Made by a program: the position numbers and the translations under genes. 64,000 nt of DNA from Pseudomonas putida NBRC 14164 (GTDB lineage Bacteria > Pseudomonadota > Gammaproteobacteria > Pseudomonadales > Pseudomonadaceae), in NCBI RefSeq assembly GCF_000412675.1, contig NC_021505.1, positions 3,280,501 to 3,344,500 on the forward strand, written 5' to 3'. Positions 9,014 to 16,993 of the stretch are shown here, in pieces. The notes under the pieces were generated by a model. That model saw only the letters and a program-made list of their open reading frames with translations, was not told where the DNA came from and searched no databases. Position 1 is the first letter of the stretch, and each line of letters begins with the position of its first letter.

Positions 9014-9933
9014 AAGCGCCTCTCGTTTACTGGGAGGGGGTCGATCAGGCGACACCATTGCGCCTCGGAATAACGAGCGAGCATTGGGGCAAGTGGACGG
9101 CGATCGTTGACGGCTGCCTCAACCATGCTGCGCACTGCAGCAACGGCATTCAGCTTGGGATGGATGCACAGGTGATGAAGAGCGAAAACCGTGATGTCCT
9201 CCTCTGCGCTCAGGCCCAACGCTCGCGCGTCGTCAATATGGTTTGATACACGCACGGCGGCTAATGGCGGTATCTGGCACTGGCTCGCGTCCTCCGAGCC
9301 CGCACGCAGCACTCTCCAGACAGCCAGCACGCGCTCGACCAACCCCACATCCTCCTGAATCCGCTGGGCAGGCTCCGGCAAAGAGTGCCGCGGTCCGCTC
9401 TGCCCTTTGAGGTGGGCCAACCTTCCACCGCTACTCAGGAACAACCAGCTGTTGATCGGCCACCACGGGCCATGCTCGACCTGCTTGAACGTTGCCGCGA
9501 GCAGCTCCAGGCGAACGGGTTCATAGACTGGGTAAAAGTTGAAGTGGCGCTTGGCATCGGGTATTTGGCACATGGCCGTGAGGTGAGCGGCTACAGTGGC
9601 CGGTGTTGCCTCGCTGAACAGCCAGCCACTCAAGTAGCGTCGGTGCTGGTGCAGCCCTCTGTACGCTGCACGAGCCGTCAATTCGAGCAAGTCACTGCGG
9701 GGAAAAGATCCGGGCGAGGCCAAGCAGGCCAATACCGGGTGCAGGTGAGGCACATGGGCCAGATCGGCCCTGTGCACACGCGTCAACGCCGCTTCGCCTA
9801 ACGTTTCGCGCAGTCGGGCAAGCAAGTTTTGGTCGCTTCCAGCCGTAACCGCCAGTGGGTCTATCAGTACATGGCAATGCAAATGCGCCGCATGGTGCCC
9901 TTCAATGCTGCGGGCCAGGTTCTCGATCTTCAT
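9010..9933 (-). CDS. DUF4123 T6SS effector chaperone/adaptor
   Basis: The start is ATG 9933, an ATGA overlap with vgrG, giving 307 residues. DUF4123 (Tap/TEC) proteins bind a specific effector and load it on the VgrG tip in the cytoplasm. The family shows in the HLHCHVLIDPLA start, the LTARAAYRGLHQHRRYLSGW segment and the later FNFYPVYEPVRLELLAATF and PWWPINSWLFLS stretches. Its position between vgrG and the large effector gene, coupled to both by 4-base overlaps, is the classical arrangement for a dedicated adaptor of that effector. Confidence 0.85.
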   Translation of the reverse strand: MKIENLARSIEGHHAAHLHCHVLIDPLAVTAGSDQNLLARLRETLGEAALTRVHRADLAHVPHLHPVLACLASPGSFPRSDLLELTARAAYRGLHQHRRYLSGWLFSEATPATVAAHLTAMCQIPDAKRHFNFYPVYEPVRLELLAATFKQVEHGPWWPINSWLFLSSGGRLAHLKGQSGPRHSLPEPAQRIQEDVGLVERVLAVWRVLRAGSEDASQCQIPPLAAVRVSNHIDDARALGLSAEEDITVFALHHLCIHPKLNAVAAVRSMVEAAVNDRRPLAPMLARYSEAQWCRLIDPLPVNERRL

Positions 9934-12005
9934 GCCTTGACCTCGCACTTGTTACTGCCATCAGCCGTAAACTCAAGTGACTGACTATTGCCATCCCCCT
10001 TCGCTACCGCCTTGGTCTGCCCCTGCAGATCGAGTGTCAAGCCGTTGATGGTAATGCCCTGGGCATCCAGCACGATGCTGCCGCCGGGGCTTCTGAACTC
10101 GATGCGTTCACTGGCCAGCAACTGGTAGACCGTCGTGCGTGTTTGCACCCCCTGTCCGACGCTGATCGATTGAACCCCTTTGATCACAAGCTCGCTGTTG
10201 TTGCCGATGACAACCCGCTGGTTGGCGCCCGTTGACTCGCTGCGGTTGTTGCCCACTTGTTCGTTCAGGTCATGCTTGATGTCCACACGGCTGTTTTGCC
10301 CGATGACCTGGGTATGGTCACGGGCCGTGTCCTGGCGGAAGTTGTTGCCGATGGTCAGTTGCTCATCCTGGCCAACTTGCTCCACTCGATTGCGCCCGAT
10401 AGTCGTGGTTTCGTCATTGCCCACCACATTGACCTGGTTCCTTTGGGCATGGATGAACACTTCCTCCTTGCCCAGTTCATCCTCGAAACGCAGTTCGTTG
10501 AAGCCATCGCCCTTATGGGTCTGGCTCTTGATGGTCATCCGCGTCTTGTGCTTGGGCAGGTCATACGGCGGCAGCTGATTGCCACAGTAGGTGCGCCCGG
10601 TGATCATCGGCTGGTCCGGGTCGGCGTCGACGTACTGGATGATCACGTCCTGGCCTATGCGCGGAATGGCCATCGAACCCCAGCTGCCACCGGCCCAGCC
10701 TTGCGACACGCGTACCCAGCAGGAACTGAACTCGTTGTCCTGGCTTTCCCGGTCCCAGGGGAAGCTGACCTTCACCCGGCCCCATTGGTCGCAGTAGATT
10801 TCCTCGCCCTTGGGCCCCACCACCGTCGCCATCTGCGGGCCGTCGATGCGCGGCTTGGGCAACGGCGCCGGGCGCCATTCGGTTCTGCCGGGCACCAGCA
10901 CGGCTGCCTGCGTGTAGCGGGTGTCTTGCCGGGCACCCGCAGCCTCTTCCTGAAGGCTGGTGAACTGGGTGCCTTCATGGTGCACGCGGGTTGCACGCCA
11001 ATGCATGTTCAGGTCGTTGCGCGGGTGCTCGATCAGGGTGAAGCTCAGCCCCGGCTGCAGGCGCACGTCGTCGCCGCCCACCTCGGCCATGCGGGCGTCA
11101 TGGCGCCAGGCTGTGATGCGGGTGGCGGTGAAGGGCGCGCCGACCGCCCCGCGCTTGTAGCGGCCGGGGTAGTCGAAGCGCTCGTACGTGGTGGACTGGT
11201 GCTTCAGGTCGCTGCCGTCGGCACGTTGCTCCTGGCGGTAGGCCGGGTGGGTGAAGGTGTAGTCGCGCTGCACCTGGCGCGCGGTACGTACCTGCTCGCT
11301 GTAACGCAGGCGGCGCAGGCACGGCCTGGCCTGGTTGCCGCCGCTGTTGGCGTGGTACAGCACCTGGTTGGGGTCGGTGTCGTCGTCAAAGAAAACTTCG
11401 TCCTCGTCATCGCCCTTGATGGCGCCCTGGCTGATCTGCCCCAGCCCCAGCAGCCGGTCGGTGATCAGCAGCTTGTGCAGTTTTGGCGTGTGCTCGAAGC
11501 GGTAGACAAAACCCTCTTCGGCGGCCAGGCGGGCGATGAAGTCGAGGTCGGTTTCACCGGCCTGCACGCAGAACTCGCGCACCTCATGCTTGTCGATGCT
11601 TCTCAGCTCGTAGCCGGTGATGCCCTGGCGCTTGAGCATGATCTCAAGAATCTGCGGCACGGTTTTCTGCTGGAAGATGCGCCAGTTCGAGCGCAGCCCG
11701 GCGCGGGCCAGCACGGGTTCGACCAGGGCGCGGTAACGGGTGCGATGGAAGCCTGTTTCACCCTGGCTGAAGGTGCTGACCAGGCCGTGCACGTAACGCA
11801 GCGGGCGCTCGCCGCGCCAGATCGTGAACAGCACCGGCTTGTCGAGCAACTGGCCAAAGTCGACATCGTCTTCGAAACTGACCAGTTCCAGCTTCAGCTG
11901 GAACGGCGTGCTGATGGCTTCGTCCAGTTCGAACGACACCACTTCGAACTCACTCCGGCCAGCCAGCGGCTGGAAGGTAAAGCGCAAATCGGATTGGCTA
12001 GGCAT
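9930..12005 (-). CDS. vgrG: Type VI secretion spike protein VgrG
   Basis: This 691-residue protein forms the trimeric spike of the T6SS tail tube. The N-terminal gp27/gp44-like part spans about residues 1-370 (FTFQPLAGRSEFEVVSFELD, then FCVQAGETDLDFIARLAAEEG). The gp5 OB-fold follows at about 375-470, with the signature WGRVKVSFPWDRES and CWVRVSQGWAGGSWG. After it come degenerate repeats of the VGNDETTTIGRNRVEQVG kind, which build the gp5 needle, at about 520-620. A short tail with GGSIVLDAQGITINGLTLD completes the protein. No toxin domain is fused, so effectors must be carried as cargo. It lies 13 bases after tssL. Confidence 0.95.
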   Translation of the reverse strand: MPSQSDLRFTFQPLAGRSEFEVVSFELDEAISTPFQLKLELVSFEDDVDFGQLLDKPVLFTIWRGERPLRYVHGLVSTFSQGETGFHRTRYRALVEPVLARAGLRSNWRIFQQKTVPQILEIMLKRQGITGYELRSIDKHEVREFCVQAGETDLDFIARLAAEEGFVYRFEHTPKLHKLLITDRLLGLGQISQGAIKGDDEDEVFFDDDTDPNQVLYHANSGGNQARPCLRRLRYSEQVRTARQVQRDYTFTHPAYRQEQRADGSDLKHQSTTYERFDYPGRYKRGAVGAPFTATRITAWRHDARMAEVGGDDVRLQPGLSFTLIEHPRNDLNMHWRATRVHHEGTQFTSLQEEAAGARQDTRYTQAAVLVPGRTEWRPAPLPKPRIDGPQMATVVGPKGEEIYCDQWGRVKVSFPWDRESQDNEFSSCWVRVSQGWAGGSWGSMAIPRIGQDVIIQYVDADPDQPMITGRTYCGNQLPPYDLPKHKTRMTIKSQTHKGDGFNELRFEDELGKEEVFIHAQRNQVNVVGNDETTTIGRNRVEQVGQDEQLTIGNNFRQDTARDHTQVIGQNSRVDIKHDLNEQVGNNRSESTGANQRVVIGNNSELVIKGVQSISVGQGVQTRTTVYQLLASERIEFRSPGGSIVLDAQGITINGLTLDLQGQTKAVAKGDGNSQSLEFTADGSNKCEVKA

Positions 12006-12018
12006 ATGGCGGCCCCTG

Positions 12019-12906
12019 CTACTGCTGCAGAATCGCGTTGAGCGATTCCAGGACTTCGGCGGTGAGCAGGTCGAGGCGGTAGCTGTAGTAGCTGTAGTAG
12101 CTGTAAGCGCAGACCATGGCGACGGCGGAGATCACCAGCGGGCTCCACCAGGGCCACTCCCAGCGTCGCGGGCGGTGGGGGCAATGAACGACGTTGCTGT
12201 AGGGGTCGCACACCTCTTCCGGCGTGGGGCCACGCAGTTCGCGGATGACCGTGTGCATGCGCGAGATCAAGGCTTTGATGATGTCTTCGCACTTGGGGTC
12301 CAGGGCGTGCTTGCCCCTGAGGCCCAGGCAGAAGCAGTAGTACAGGAACTCCAGTACATCCTGGAATTCCCTGGGCGCCTGCATGACCCGCTCGAGCAGC
12401 ACGAAGATCTTTTCGCCGCCCTGGGTTTCGTCGTGGAAGATGCTGAGCAGCGGCTGGTGGCTCCAGCACGAATTGCTGCCCCACGGGCGGCTCATCACGG
12501 CCTCGTCCAGGTACAGGCACAGGGCGTAGGAATAGACTTCCTGGTGCACGATGGGGTACCCGTGCTGCTGGATTTCTTCGCGAATGTTGCTGACCTGGTT
12601 TTGCACGGTCTTGTGCACGTAGGAGAGGTTGGGCAGGTCATCCAGGGTGCGCAGGCGAATGACCAGCCCGAACAGCGGGCTTGCCGCGTCGAGCATCAGG
12701 TTTGCGAAGCCGCCACGCAGCTGGAACTCCAGGTCGGCGGGGTAACCTTCAAAATCCGGTCCTGCTCGCTGCCCCTGGTCAGCCGGATAGGGTGAATCGC
12801 TGCCCTCCGGCACTTCGAGCATCGCGTAGACGCTGCGTTCTGAAGCGTCATGGGCATCGACAGCGCCGTCGGGTTTTACCGGAGGCAGATCGGATGGGCC
12901 GGGCAT
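12019..12906 (-). CDS. TssL/DotU-IcmH family T6SS membrane protein
   Basis: This 295-residue protein is a TssL (DotU) inner-membrane anchor, which with TssM and TssJ forms the membrane complex of type VI secretion. The cytoplasmic DotU domain is seen in FANLMLDAASPLFGLVIRL, then the ALCLYLDEAVMSRPWG motif near residues 130-145, and FVLLERVMQAPREFQDVLEF. One membrane helix lies near residues 252-275. It has no periplasmic OmpA/peptidoglycan-binding domain. It is unusual that it heads a vgrG-effector operon without TssK, TssM or other core genes nearby. It may replace or mix with the TssL of a main locus elsewhere in the genome. Confidence 0.85.
   Translation of the reverse strand: MPGPSDLPPVKPDGAVDAHDASERSVYAMLEVPEGSDSPYPADQGQRAGPDFEGYPADLEFQLRGGFANLMLDAASPLFGLVIRLRTLDDLPNLSYVHKTVQNQVSNIREEIQQHGYPIVHQEVYSYALCLYLDEAVMSRPWGSNSCWSHQPLLSIFHDETQGGEKIFVLLERVMQAPREFQDVLEFLYYCFCLGLRGKHALDPKCEDIIKALISRMHTVIRELRGPTPEEVCDPYSNVVHCPHRPRRWEWPWWSPLVISAVAMVCAYSYYSYYSYRLDLLTAEVLESLNAILQQ
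12080..12107. repeat. Short tandem repeat inside tssL
   Basis: About three copies of the 9-base unit TAGCTGTAG lie in the coding sequence just after the membrane helix. They encode the run YSYYSYYSY, so copy-number change would keep the reading frame. Confidence 0.8.
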
Positions 12907-13061
12907 GAAGTGGTCCTTGTCTTCGAGAAAACTGAAGACATGAACACTATCGGGGAATCAATTCTCCAAGGAGTCTGGGGCTTCCCAAATGCTTGTAGGA
13001 TCCTTCTCTGAATCAAGTTTCCAAACGTTTCCCTGGCAACATCCTGCTAGAGAATAGCGCC

Positions 13062-13090
13062 CTGAAGGAGCGGGTTTTCCGCTCCTGCAG
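13062..13090. other. Strong hairpin between pxpC and tssL
   Basis: AGGAGCGG and CCGCTCCT pair around a GTTTT loop, and the stem extends through CTG/CAG after one mismatch. No T-run follows on either strand, so it is not a clear Rho-independent terminator. It lies in the 217-base gap that must also hold the promoter of the tssL operon. Confidence 0.5.
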
Positions 13091-13123
13091 GGATCGCACA
13101 ACCCTTCCACAAGCGCCTCGCGC

Positions 13124-14095
13124 TCAGCCAAAGAGCTTGGCCAGGCAGGCCAGTTTCTTCTTGTATGATCGCCGCGCCTCCAGCGCCTGCTCCAGGCTCA
13201 CCGCCAGGAACCTTGCCTGCTGGTTGGGCTGCATCTGGCCGATCAGGTCGAGGTCGGCGCTGATCACCGTGCCGATCATGGCGTAGCCGCCACCCGACAC
13301 CGCATCACGGTGCAGGACGATCGGTTCCAGCCCCGCTGGCACCTGGATCGAACCGATCGGATAGCAGCTATCGACGATGTTCGACGGGTCCGAGCCGGCA
13401 CCGAACGGTTGCTCCCGCGGCTGGAAGCTCAAGGCGCTGCCGCCTTTGTAGCGATAGCCGATACGGTCCGCTTCGGAGCCGACTGTCCAGGCCTGGGTGA
13501 AGAAGCTTTGCGCTGCGGCCTCGGTCAGGCGATGGAAGTACAGCCCGGGCACCACCCGCACCACCACCTCGCCGCCCAGGGCCTGGCGCAGGGCCATGGG
13601 CAGGCTCGCACCGGCGCGCGTCTTGCCGCTGGGCACACCGACCGGCAGCACGTCGCCTGCCATCAGCTTGCGCCCCTGGAACCCGCCCAACGCCCCCAGC
13701 GCGTAGGTAGAACGGCTGCCGAGCACCTCAGGTACATCAATGCCACCGGCAACGGCCAGGTAGGCACGGGCGCCCGCCGTGGGGAAGCCGAAGCGCAAAA
13801 CCTGCCCTGCGCGCACGGTAAATGCCGTGTCGGGGCGCTGCTCGCGGCCATCCAGCAAAGCGGGCATCTGTGCACCGCAGACCGCTACCAGCGCATCCTG
13901 CTGGAACTCCAGCTCCGGCCCCACCAGCGCACACTCAAGGGCTGCTGCGCCGGCCGGGTTGCCCACCAGGTGGTTGGCCGCGCGCAGGGCGTACTGGTCG
14001 AGTGCACCGGACGGCGGAATGCCCAGGTGGTAGTAGCCTTCACGGCCCAGGTCCTGCACCGAGGTGGCCAGGCCGGGTTTGAGTACCTTGATCAT
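13124..14095 (-). CDS. pxpC: 5-oxoprolinase subunit C (biotin-dependent carboxyltransferase/KipA family)
   Basis: This 323-residue protein has the KipA/allophanate-hydrolase-2 fold. Family marks are the opening VLKPGLATSVQDLGREGY, the PPSGALDQYALRAANHLVGNP stretch and the later FGAGSDPSNIVDSCYPIGSIQVPAG segment. With PxpA and PxpB it converts 5-oxoproline (pyroglutamate) to glutamate with ATP, in the cytoplasm. It is the last gene of pxpA-pxpB-pxpC and overlaps pxpB by ATGA. The family is also found in urea amidolyase-type enzymes, but the gene trio here fits PxpABC. Confidence 0.9.
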   Translation of the reverse strand: MIKVLKPGLATSVQDLGREGYYHLGIPPSGALDQYALRAANHLVGNPAGAAALECALVGPELEFQQDALVAVCGAQMPALLDGREQRPDTAFTVRAGQVLRFGFPTAGARAYLAVAGGIDVPEVLGSRSTYALGALGGFQGRKLMAGDVLPVGVPSGKTRAGASLPMALRQALGGEVVVRVVPGLYFHRLTEAAAQSFFTQAWTVGSEADRIGYRYKGGSALSFQPREQPFGAGSDPSNIVDSCYPIGSIQVPAGLEPIVLHRDAVSGGGYAMIGTVISADLDLIGQMQPNQQARFLAVSLEQALEARRSYKKKLACLAKLFG

Positions 14096-14979
14096 GCCAA
14101 TACCTCCTGCAGCGACTTGGGGTAACCGACCGGGTCGGCAAGGAAGGCATCCAGGGAGAATTCGACCGGGCGAATACGCAAGTCGAAACGGCCCTCTTCC
14201 ACATCTGCCACTGCCTGGTCGTAGGCCCGGCGATCAATGGGCTTGAACTGCACGATGTCACCCGGGCGGAAAAACACCATGTGCGCCTTCAGGTAGTTCA
14301 GTGTTTGCCGAGGGTCGTAGATCGGTGCCGGGGTGACGCCGAACATCTGGTAGCCCCCCGCACCGCGCACCGAGTAGATGCAACCGAAGCAACCGCCATG
14401 GCCCAGGGTGAGTTTGGGCGTGTCGGTACGCGGGCGAAGGTATTTAGGCACCTGCAACTGCCGCTCGCGCTCGACCATCTGGAACATGAACGGCAGGCCG
14501 GCCACGAAACCGACCATCGACACGAACCAGGGCGCACCACTGTGGGCGGCAATGAAGGCGTCGACATCGGCCAGCCCATTGATGCGCGCCGCGTATTCCA
14601 GGTCGGTGCTGGCCGGGTCCTGGTGGCGGTCTCGGAAACGCATCAGGGTTTCATGGGTCCAGGGGTCGTTGTACAGCACCGGGATCTCGATGATCCGCGT
14701 CTGCAACGAGCGCTCGGCCACAGCCTCGGCCTCGGCACCTTGCACCGCTTCAAGCAGCGCCTGCGGCGCAATGCGGTCGGGGTCGAAGCGGATCTGGAAC
14801 GAGGCATTTGCCAGGCACACGTCCAGCACGCCATCCAGAGCCAGCCGTTCAACGGCGCGGGTGACGGCCATGCCCTTGAAAAACGCTTCCAGCGACATGC
14901 TGTCGCTGACTTCGGCAAACAGGTGCTCGTCTGCGCCGAAGCTGTAGCGGATCGGGGTTGTAGCAAGCGGTTCGGCCAT
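14092..14979 (-). CDS. pxpB: 5-oxoprolinase subunit B (KipI family)
   Basis: The start is ATG 14979, preceded by AAGGAACAG. Longer in-frame starts exist but carry no conserved sequence. The 295-residue protein is somewhat longer than typical PxpB/KipI. It shows the KipI core in IEIPVLYNDPWTHE-type sequence and the glycine-rich GFVAGLPFMFQM stretch, followed by GHGGCFGCIYSVRGAGGYQ, where the family has its substrate-site loop. It acts with PxpA and PxpC in 5-oxoproline cleavage. The extra N-terminal and C-terminal residues may mark a pseudomonad subgroup. pxpA lies 88 bases upstream. Confidence 0.87.
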   Translation of the reverse strand: MAEPLATTPIRYSFGADEHLFAEVSDSMSLEAFFKGMAVTRAVERLALDGVLDVCLANASFQIRFDPDRIAPQALLEAVQGAEAEAVAERSLQTRIIEIPVLYNDPWTHETLMRFRDRHQDPASTDLEYAARINGLADVDAFIAAHSGAPWFVSMVGFVAGLPFMFQMVERERQLQVPKYLRPRTDTPKLTLGHGGCFGCIYSVRGAGGYQMFGVTPAPIYDPRQTLNYLKAHMVFFRPGDIVQFKPIDRRAYDQAVADVEEGRFDLRIRPVEFSLDAFLADPVGYPKSLQEVLA

Positions 14980-15067
14980 GACTGTTCCTTTTCTTGGAAT
15001 CTTTATAGAAAGGCAGGCGAAAAAAATACACGGGCTCCGGCTTGTGCCAGACGGATGCCTCACGGGC

Positions 15068-15826
15068 TCAGCGTGGCGCGCGCACCACAATACCCGCCGC
15101 GTCCAGCGCCCTGCGCGTGGCCTCGACCAGGTCGAGCGCGCCGGGGGTATCACTGTGCAGGCAGATTGAGTCGAATTCGATGGCCAGGTCCTGCCCCTCG
15201 ACCGTGCGCACCAGGCCCTGCTGGCATGCCCGCAATACGCGCTCGGCAACCGCGTTGGGCTCATGGCCGCGCACATTGCGGGTGAACACGATCGAGCCGC
15301 TCAGGTCGTACTCACGGTCGGCGTAGAACTCGCGAACCACTGGCTGGCCAAGTTCCTGGGCAATACGGCAGATCACCGAACCCGGCATGCAGTACAGCAG
15401 CAGCTCCGGCTCGATCACCCGCAGGTTTTCCACCAACAGGCGGGCAGCTTCTTCGTCACGCGCCAGGTGCATGTACAGCGCACCGTGCGGCTTGATGTGC
15501 TGCAGGCGCACCCCTTGGGCACGGGCAATTTCGCGCAGTGCACCCAGCTGGTAGAGCATGTCGTCGACCAGTTCCTGGGCTGGCGCGTTGATGTGCCGGC
15601 GACCGAAGCCGACAAGGTCACGAAAGCCCGGGTGCGCACCCACCGCCACGCCCAGGGCCTTGGCCCGCTCGACGGTGCGGCGCATGGTGCCGGGGTCGCC
15701 GGCATGAAAACCCGTGGCGATGTTGGCCGTGCTTATGTAGCCCATCAGCTCATTGTCGACGCCGTCGCCAATGGTCCACGGACCAAATCCCTCACCCATG
15801 TCCGAGTTGAAATCCACCACCTGCAT
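15068..15826 (-). CDS. pxpA: 5-oxoprolinase subunit A (LamB/YcsF family)
   Basis: ATG 15826 is preceded by AGGAGAGACAGTC and gives 252 residues, the normal family length. The product begins [19 protein letters not shown], the diagnostic start of LamB/YcsF proteins. It continues with [19 protein letters not shown] and [16 protein letters not shown], and has the [10 protein letters not shown] motif near residue 120. PxpA is the subunit thought to act on the lactam. It is the first gene of the pxp operon and diverges from a LysR gene, which is its likely regulator. Confidence 0.93.
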   Translation of the reverse strand: MQVVDFNSDMGEGFGPWTIGDGVDNELMGYISTANIATGFHAGDPGTMRRTVERAKALGVAVGAHPGFRDLVGFGRRHINAPAQELVDDMLYQLGALREIARAQGVRLQHIKPHGALYMHLARDEEAARLLVENLRVIEPELLLYCMPGSVICRIAQELGQPVVREFYADREYDLSGSIVFTRNVRGHEPNAVAERVLRACQQGLVRTVEGQDLAIEFDSICLHSDTPGALDLVEATRRALDAAGIVVRAPR

Positions 15827-15946
15827 GACTGTCTCTCCTGGTGCTTGTGACTGCATGCAAGCCACGTTAGATTCTCCCTACCCCCTTGGGAAGATCTATA
15901 AACAGATAGGGTGTCTTCGGAAAATCAGATACCTCAGGAGCCAACC

Positions 15947-16864
15947 GTGTCACTGACCCTGCGCCAGGTCCGCTACTTCGTTGCCACCGCCGAGATCGGC
16001 CAGATTTCCCAGGCAGCCATCCACCTGAACATCTCCCAGTCGGCGGTGACCACGGCAATCAAGGAACTGGAAGCCATGCTTGGCGTGCTGCTGTTCCAGC
16101 GCTCGGCCCAAGGCATGAGCTTGACCGAGGCTGGCCGGCACTTCCTGAACCGCGCCTACGTGATTCTGCGCAGTGTTGACGACGCACTGAACAGCCCGCT
16201 GCCGAACGTGCGCGCCAGCGGCCTGCTGCGCCTGGCGGCAAGCTACACAGTGATCGGCTACTTCCTGCCACACCACCTGCAGCGCCTGGAACACTGGCAC
16301 CCGGATGTGACCCTGGAGCTGTACGAACAGGAGCGCAGCGCCATCGAGCAAGGTTTGCTGGAGGGGCGTTTCGACATGGCGGTTGTGCTCACGGCCAACC
16401 TCACCCACCCCGACATCGTCTCCGAAACCCTGTTCAACTCCGAGCGCCGGCTATGGCTGCCCGGCCACCACCCGCTGTGCGAGCGTTCGGCTGTAAGCCT
16501 GGCCGATGTCGCCTGCGAACCGTTCATCCTGCTGACCGTAGACGAGGCCGAGCAAAGCGCCATGCGTTATTGGGAACTGGGCGGGCAGCGCCCGAGCGTA
16601 CGGGTGCGGACCAGTTCGGTGGAAGCCGTGCGCAGCATGGTTGCCAATGGCAGTGGTGTGGCGATCTTGTCAGATCTGGTGCATAGACCTTGGTCGCTGG
16701 AGGGCAAGCGCATCGAGACGGTGACCATCAGCGACCCGGTCACACCCATGAGTGTAGGGCTGGCCTGGCACCGTGAGCGGGCATTCAGCCCGGCGATGCA
16801 GGCCGTGCGTAATTACTTCCATGATGCGTTCCTGGCGCCCCAGCAGTTGTCCGCCCGGCGCTGA
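15947..16864 (+). CDS. LysR-family transcriptional regulator
   Basis: I chose GTG 15947 because CAGGAG lies eight bases upstream and the protein then begins SLTLRQVRYFVATAEIGQIS, the normal start of a LysR winged helix. A GTG at 15911 would add 12 residues. The 305-residue protein has the DNA-binding domain at about 1-60 (AIHLNISQSAVTTAIKELE) and a periplasmic-binding-like effector domain after residue 90. It is divergent from pxpA with 120 bases between them, so it probably controls the pxp operon. The effector may be 5-oxoproline, but this is inference. Confidence 0.9.
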   Translation: MSLTLRQVRYFVATAEIGQISQAAIHLNISQSAVTTAIKELEAMLGVLLFQRSAQGMSLTEAGRHFLNRAYVILRSVDDALNSPLPNVRASGLLRLAASYTVIGYFLPHHLQRLEHWHPDVTLELYEQERSAIEQGLLEGRFDMAVVLTANLTHPDIVSETLFNSERRLWLPGHHPLCERSAVSLADVACEPFILLTVDEAEQSAMRYWELGGQRPSVRVRTSSVEAVRSMVANGSGVAILSDLVHRPWSLEGKRIETVTISDPVTPMSVGLAWHRERAFSPAMQAVRNYFHDAFLAPQQLSARR

Positions 16865-16883
16865 GGGTGTACTGGCAGGGCCA

Positions 16884-16913
16884 GCCTCTTCGCGGGTTTA
16901 CCCGCGAAGAGGC
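16884..16913. repeat. REP-type palindrome after the LysR gene
   Basis: GCCTCTTCGCGGGT and ACCCGCGAAGAGGC form a perfect 14-base-arm palindrome with two loop bases. It has the core of the P. putida REP family but is symmetrical. It may also act as a transcription terminator for the LysR gene. Confidence 0.7.
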
Positions 16914-16993
16914 CATCACAGGTTTCAGCCGAACGATCAGGCCACACTGCCGTCATAACCTGAGCCGGTGCCGACACGCAAAGAGGACGCGAA

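Noticed and set aside
10257..12041. Open frame of 594 codons opposite vgrG
   Set aside because: VgrG has clear domains on the minus strand. The opposite product has no recognisable family and fits a codon-bias shadow.
4503..13123. Complete T6SS structural locus
   Set aside because: Only tssL, vgrG, PAAR and effector-related genes are present; tssA-C, E-G, J, K, M, hcp and clpV are absent from the window.
14980..15276. N-terminal extension of PxpB
   Set aside because: The added residues have no family likeness and would overlap the end of pxpA; ATG 14979 has a good ribosome site.
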